Shown piece by piece: positions 12,770-13,936 of a DNA stretch of 13,936 nt (position 1 is the stretch's first letter; the number at the start of each line of letters is the position of its first letter). Source of the stretch: Deltaproteobacteria bacterium (GTDB taxonomy: Bacteria > Desulfobacterota > BSN033 > UBA1163); NCBI GenBank assembly GCA_016875155.1, contig VGSD01000019.1:1-13936 (forward strand), given 5' to 3'. The notes below the pieces were generated by a model. It had not been told where the DNA came from. It ran no database searches and saw only the letters and a program-made list of their open reading frames with translations. Made by a program: the position numbers and the translations under genes.

Positions 12770-13918
12770 ATGGATTTTGAAATGAGCAATCGCCAGAAAC
12801 AGATTCGACTGGCAGCACGGGAATTCGCAGAAGGAGAATTGGCTGCCATCGGCCAGGAGTGTGAGATCAAAGAAAGCTTTCCAAGAGACCTCATCAAAAA
12901 AGGATCTCAACTTGGCTTTGTCGGCGCCTTTATTAAAAAGGAAAACGGAGGACTTGGGCTTGGCTTTCTTGAGCATGCCATTATTCTTGAGGAATTCTGG
13001 AGAGTAGACCCAGGCCTAGGACAGGTCTTCTCTTCCCTCACCTTCGGCGCAGAAGAGTTACAGTTTTTCGGTTCGGAAGAGCAGAAGAAAAAATACCTTC
13101 CCTCTCTGGTCAAGGCGGAGCGGATCATGGGTTTTTCCATCACCGAACCTGAAGCAGGAAGCGATACCGCTTCAGCCTCCACCTCAGCGGTCAAGGATGG
13201 TGAGGAATATGTGGTCAATGGCAATAAGGTGATGATCACCAATGGAACGATAGCCAATTTCATTCTCGTCTATTGCCTGACCAATCCAGAAGAACCCTCT
13301 AAGTCAAAGCGGCACAGCATTATTCTCGTTGAAACCGATCGAGCAGGATACAAGGCAGACCAAATTCATCGAAAGATGGGGATCCGTGCTTCGGACACAG
13401 CCAACATCTATTTCAACAATGTGAGGGTTCCGAAAGAGAACCTGATTGGCAAGGAAGGAAATGGATTCTCCCAGTTAATGAAATTTTTCGACCACTCCCG
13501 TTCGTATGTGGCGGCTCATGGGGTTGGTTTGGCGCAGGGCGCCATGGAGCAAGCGATTAACTATGTAAAAAAGAGAAAACAGTTTGGAAAAACGATCGCC
13601 TCTTTCCAGGCGACCCAGTTCAAGATAGCCGACATGGCCACGCTCATTGAGACCGCCCGATCCCTTGTCTATAAATCCTGCTGGAACCTCGACCGGGGAA
13701 ACATCGATTCCCTGCTGGCGGCCATGGCCAAATGGTGGGCCTGCAATGTGGCAGTGAGAGTGGTGGATGAGGCGCTTCAAATGCACGGAGGTTATGGCTA
13801 CCTTGAAGACTATCCCATTGAACGATTTTACCGCGCCGCCAAGATACTTGAGCTTTATGAGGGAACAAGAGAAATTGACAAGATGATGATCGGTCGCAAG
13901 ATTCTGGGAGTGACCTAA
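12770..13918 (+). CDS. Acyl-CoA dehydrogenase (ACAD4), canonical
   Basis: 382 residues, complete and with every expected motif. MDFEMSNRQKQIRLAAREF opens the helical domain. GFSITEPEAGSDTAS is the flavin strand, VNGNKVMITNGTIANF the following loop, KKRKQFGKTIASFQ carries the R-x-x-F-G FAD contact, and QMHGGYGYLEDYPIERFYRAAKI the second FAD contact. The catalytic Glu is in LYEGTREIDK (E364). Of the four dehydrogenases here it is the most typical, and it is probably a homotetramer using ETF as electron acceptor. GAGGGAG lies 7 bases before the ATG. It follows ACAD3 after a 217-base spacer with a palindromic repeat, so it may be the last visible gene of the TetR-led operon or have its own expression. 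The gene ends 18 bases before the window edge. Confidence 0.95.
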   Translation: MDFEMSNRQKQIRLAAREFAEGELAAIGQECEIKESFPRDLIKKGSQLGFVGAFIKKENGGLGLGFLEHAIILEEFWRVDPGLGQVFSSLTFGAEELQFFGSEEQKKKYLPSLVKAERIMGFSITEPEAGSDTASASTSAVKDGEEYVVNGNKVMITNGTIANFILVYCLTNPEEPSKSKRHSIILVETDRAGYKADQIHRKMGIRASDTANIYFNNVRVPKENLIGKEGNGFSQLMKFFDHSRSYVAAHGVGLAQGAMEQAINYVKKRKQFGKTIASFQATQFKIADMATLIETARSLVYKSCWNLDRGNIDSLLAAMAKWWACNVAVRVVDEALQMHGGYGYLEDYPIERFYRAAKILELYEGTREIDKMMIGRKILGVT

Positions 13919-13936
13919 ATAACAGAAACAGGGTAC

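Noticed and set aside
12583..12897. Minus-strand open frame across the palindromic repeat
   Set aside because: Its translation is mostly the repeat itself (SLRARRAWQSR-like text) and the start of ACAD4 in antisense. It is a known kind of spurious protein call.

Overview
The window reads as part of an accessory acyl-CoA metabolism region from a bacterium of moderate GC content. All genes lie on the + strand. The gene set (class III CoA-transferase, a FixABCX-type electron transfer module, four acyl-CoA dehydrogenases, a DUF2284 metal-binding protein) and the many palindromic intergenic repeats fit an anaerobic or facultative, Desulfobacterota-like (Syntrophus-like) organism. That taxonomic guess is inference; no rRNA or other marker gene is present.

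Region 1 (1-4010): the 3' part of a CaiB/BaiF-family CoA-transferase, an acyl-CoA dehydrogenase (ACAD1), then fixA (etfB) and fixB (etfA). The layout recalls the E. coli caiAB + fixABCX carnitine system: a CoA-transferase activates an acid, a flavoprotein oxidises or reduces the acyl-CoA, and an ETF of the Fix type carries the electrons. ACAD1 has Gly at the usual catalytic Glu position and Val at the alternative one, so its chemistry is open.

Region 2 (4011-5880): two genes unrelated to the pathway, a zinc-ribbon + DUF2284 protein and a pRiA4b ORF-3-family protein, sit between fixB and fixC. They split a module that is normally contiguous.

Region 3 (5881-7809): fixC (ETF-quinone-oxidoreductase-like flavoprotein) and fixX (ferredoxin-like, with enough cysteines for two clusters). 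They are separated by a 366-base spacer made of nested palindromic modules.

Region 4 (7875-9422): a stand-alone protein with HEAT-like repeats, a THUMP-like region and an N2-guanine-type RNA methyltransferase domain.

Region 5 (9423-13936): a TetR-family regulator with a near-consensus sigma-70 promoter and a 7-4-7 palindromic operator over the expected transcription start. It is followed closely by ACAD2, ACAD3 and, after a palindromic repeat, ACAD4. This looks like a self-regulated acyl-CoA degradation operon. ACAD2 and ACAD3 each lack some normally conserved residues, so they may work as a heteromer.

Spacers hold several families of inverted repeats: a 19-base sequence shared by two spacers, a CCTGTCCCGATT hairpin shared by two others, and a GTCATTGCGAG...CTCGCAATGAC element. 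No tRNA, rRNA, CRISPR array, transposase or integrase was seen.
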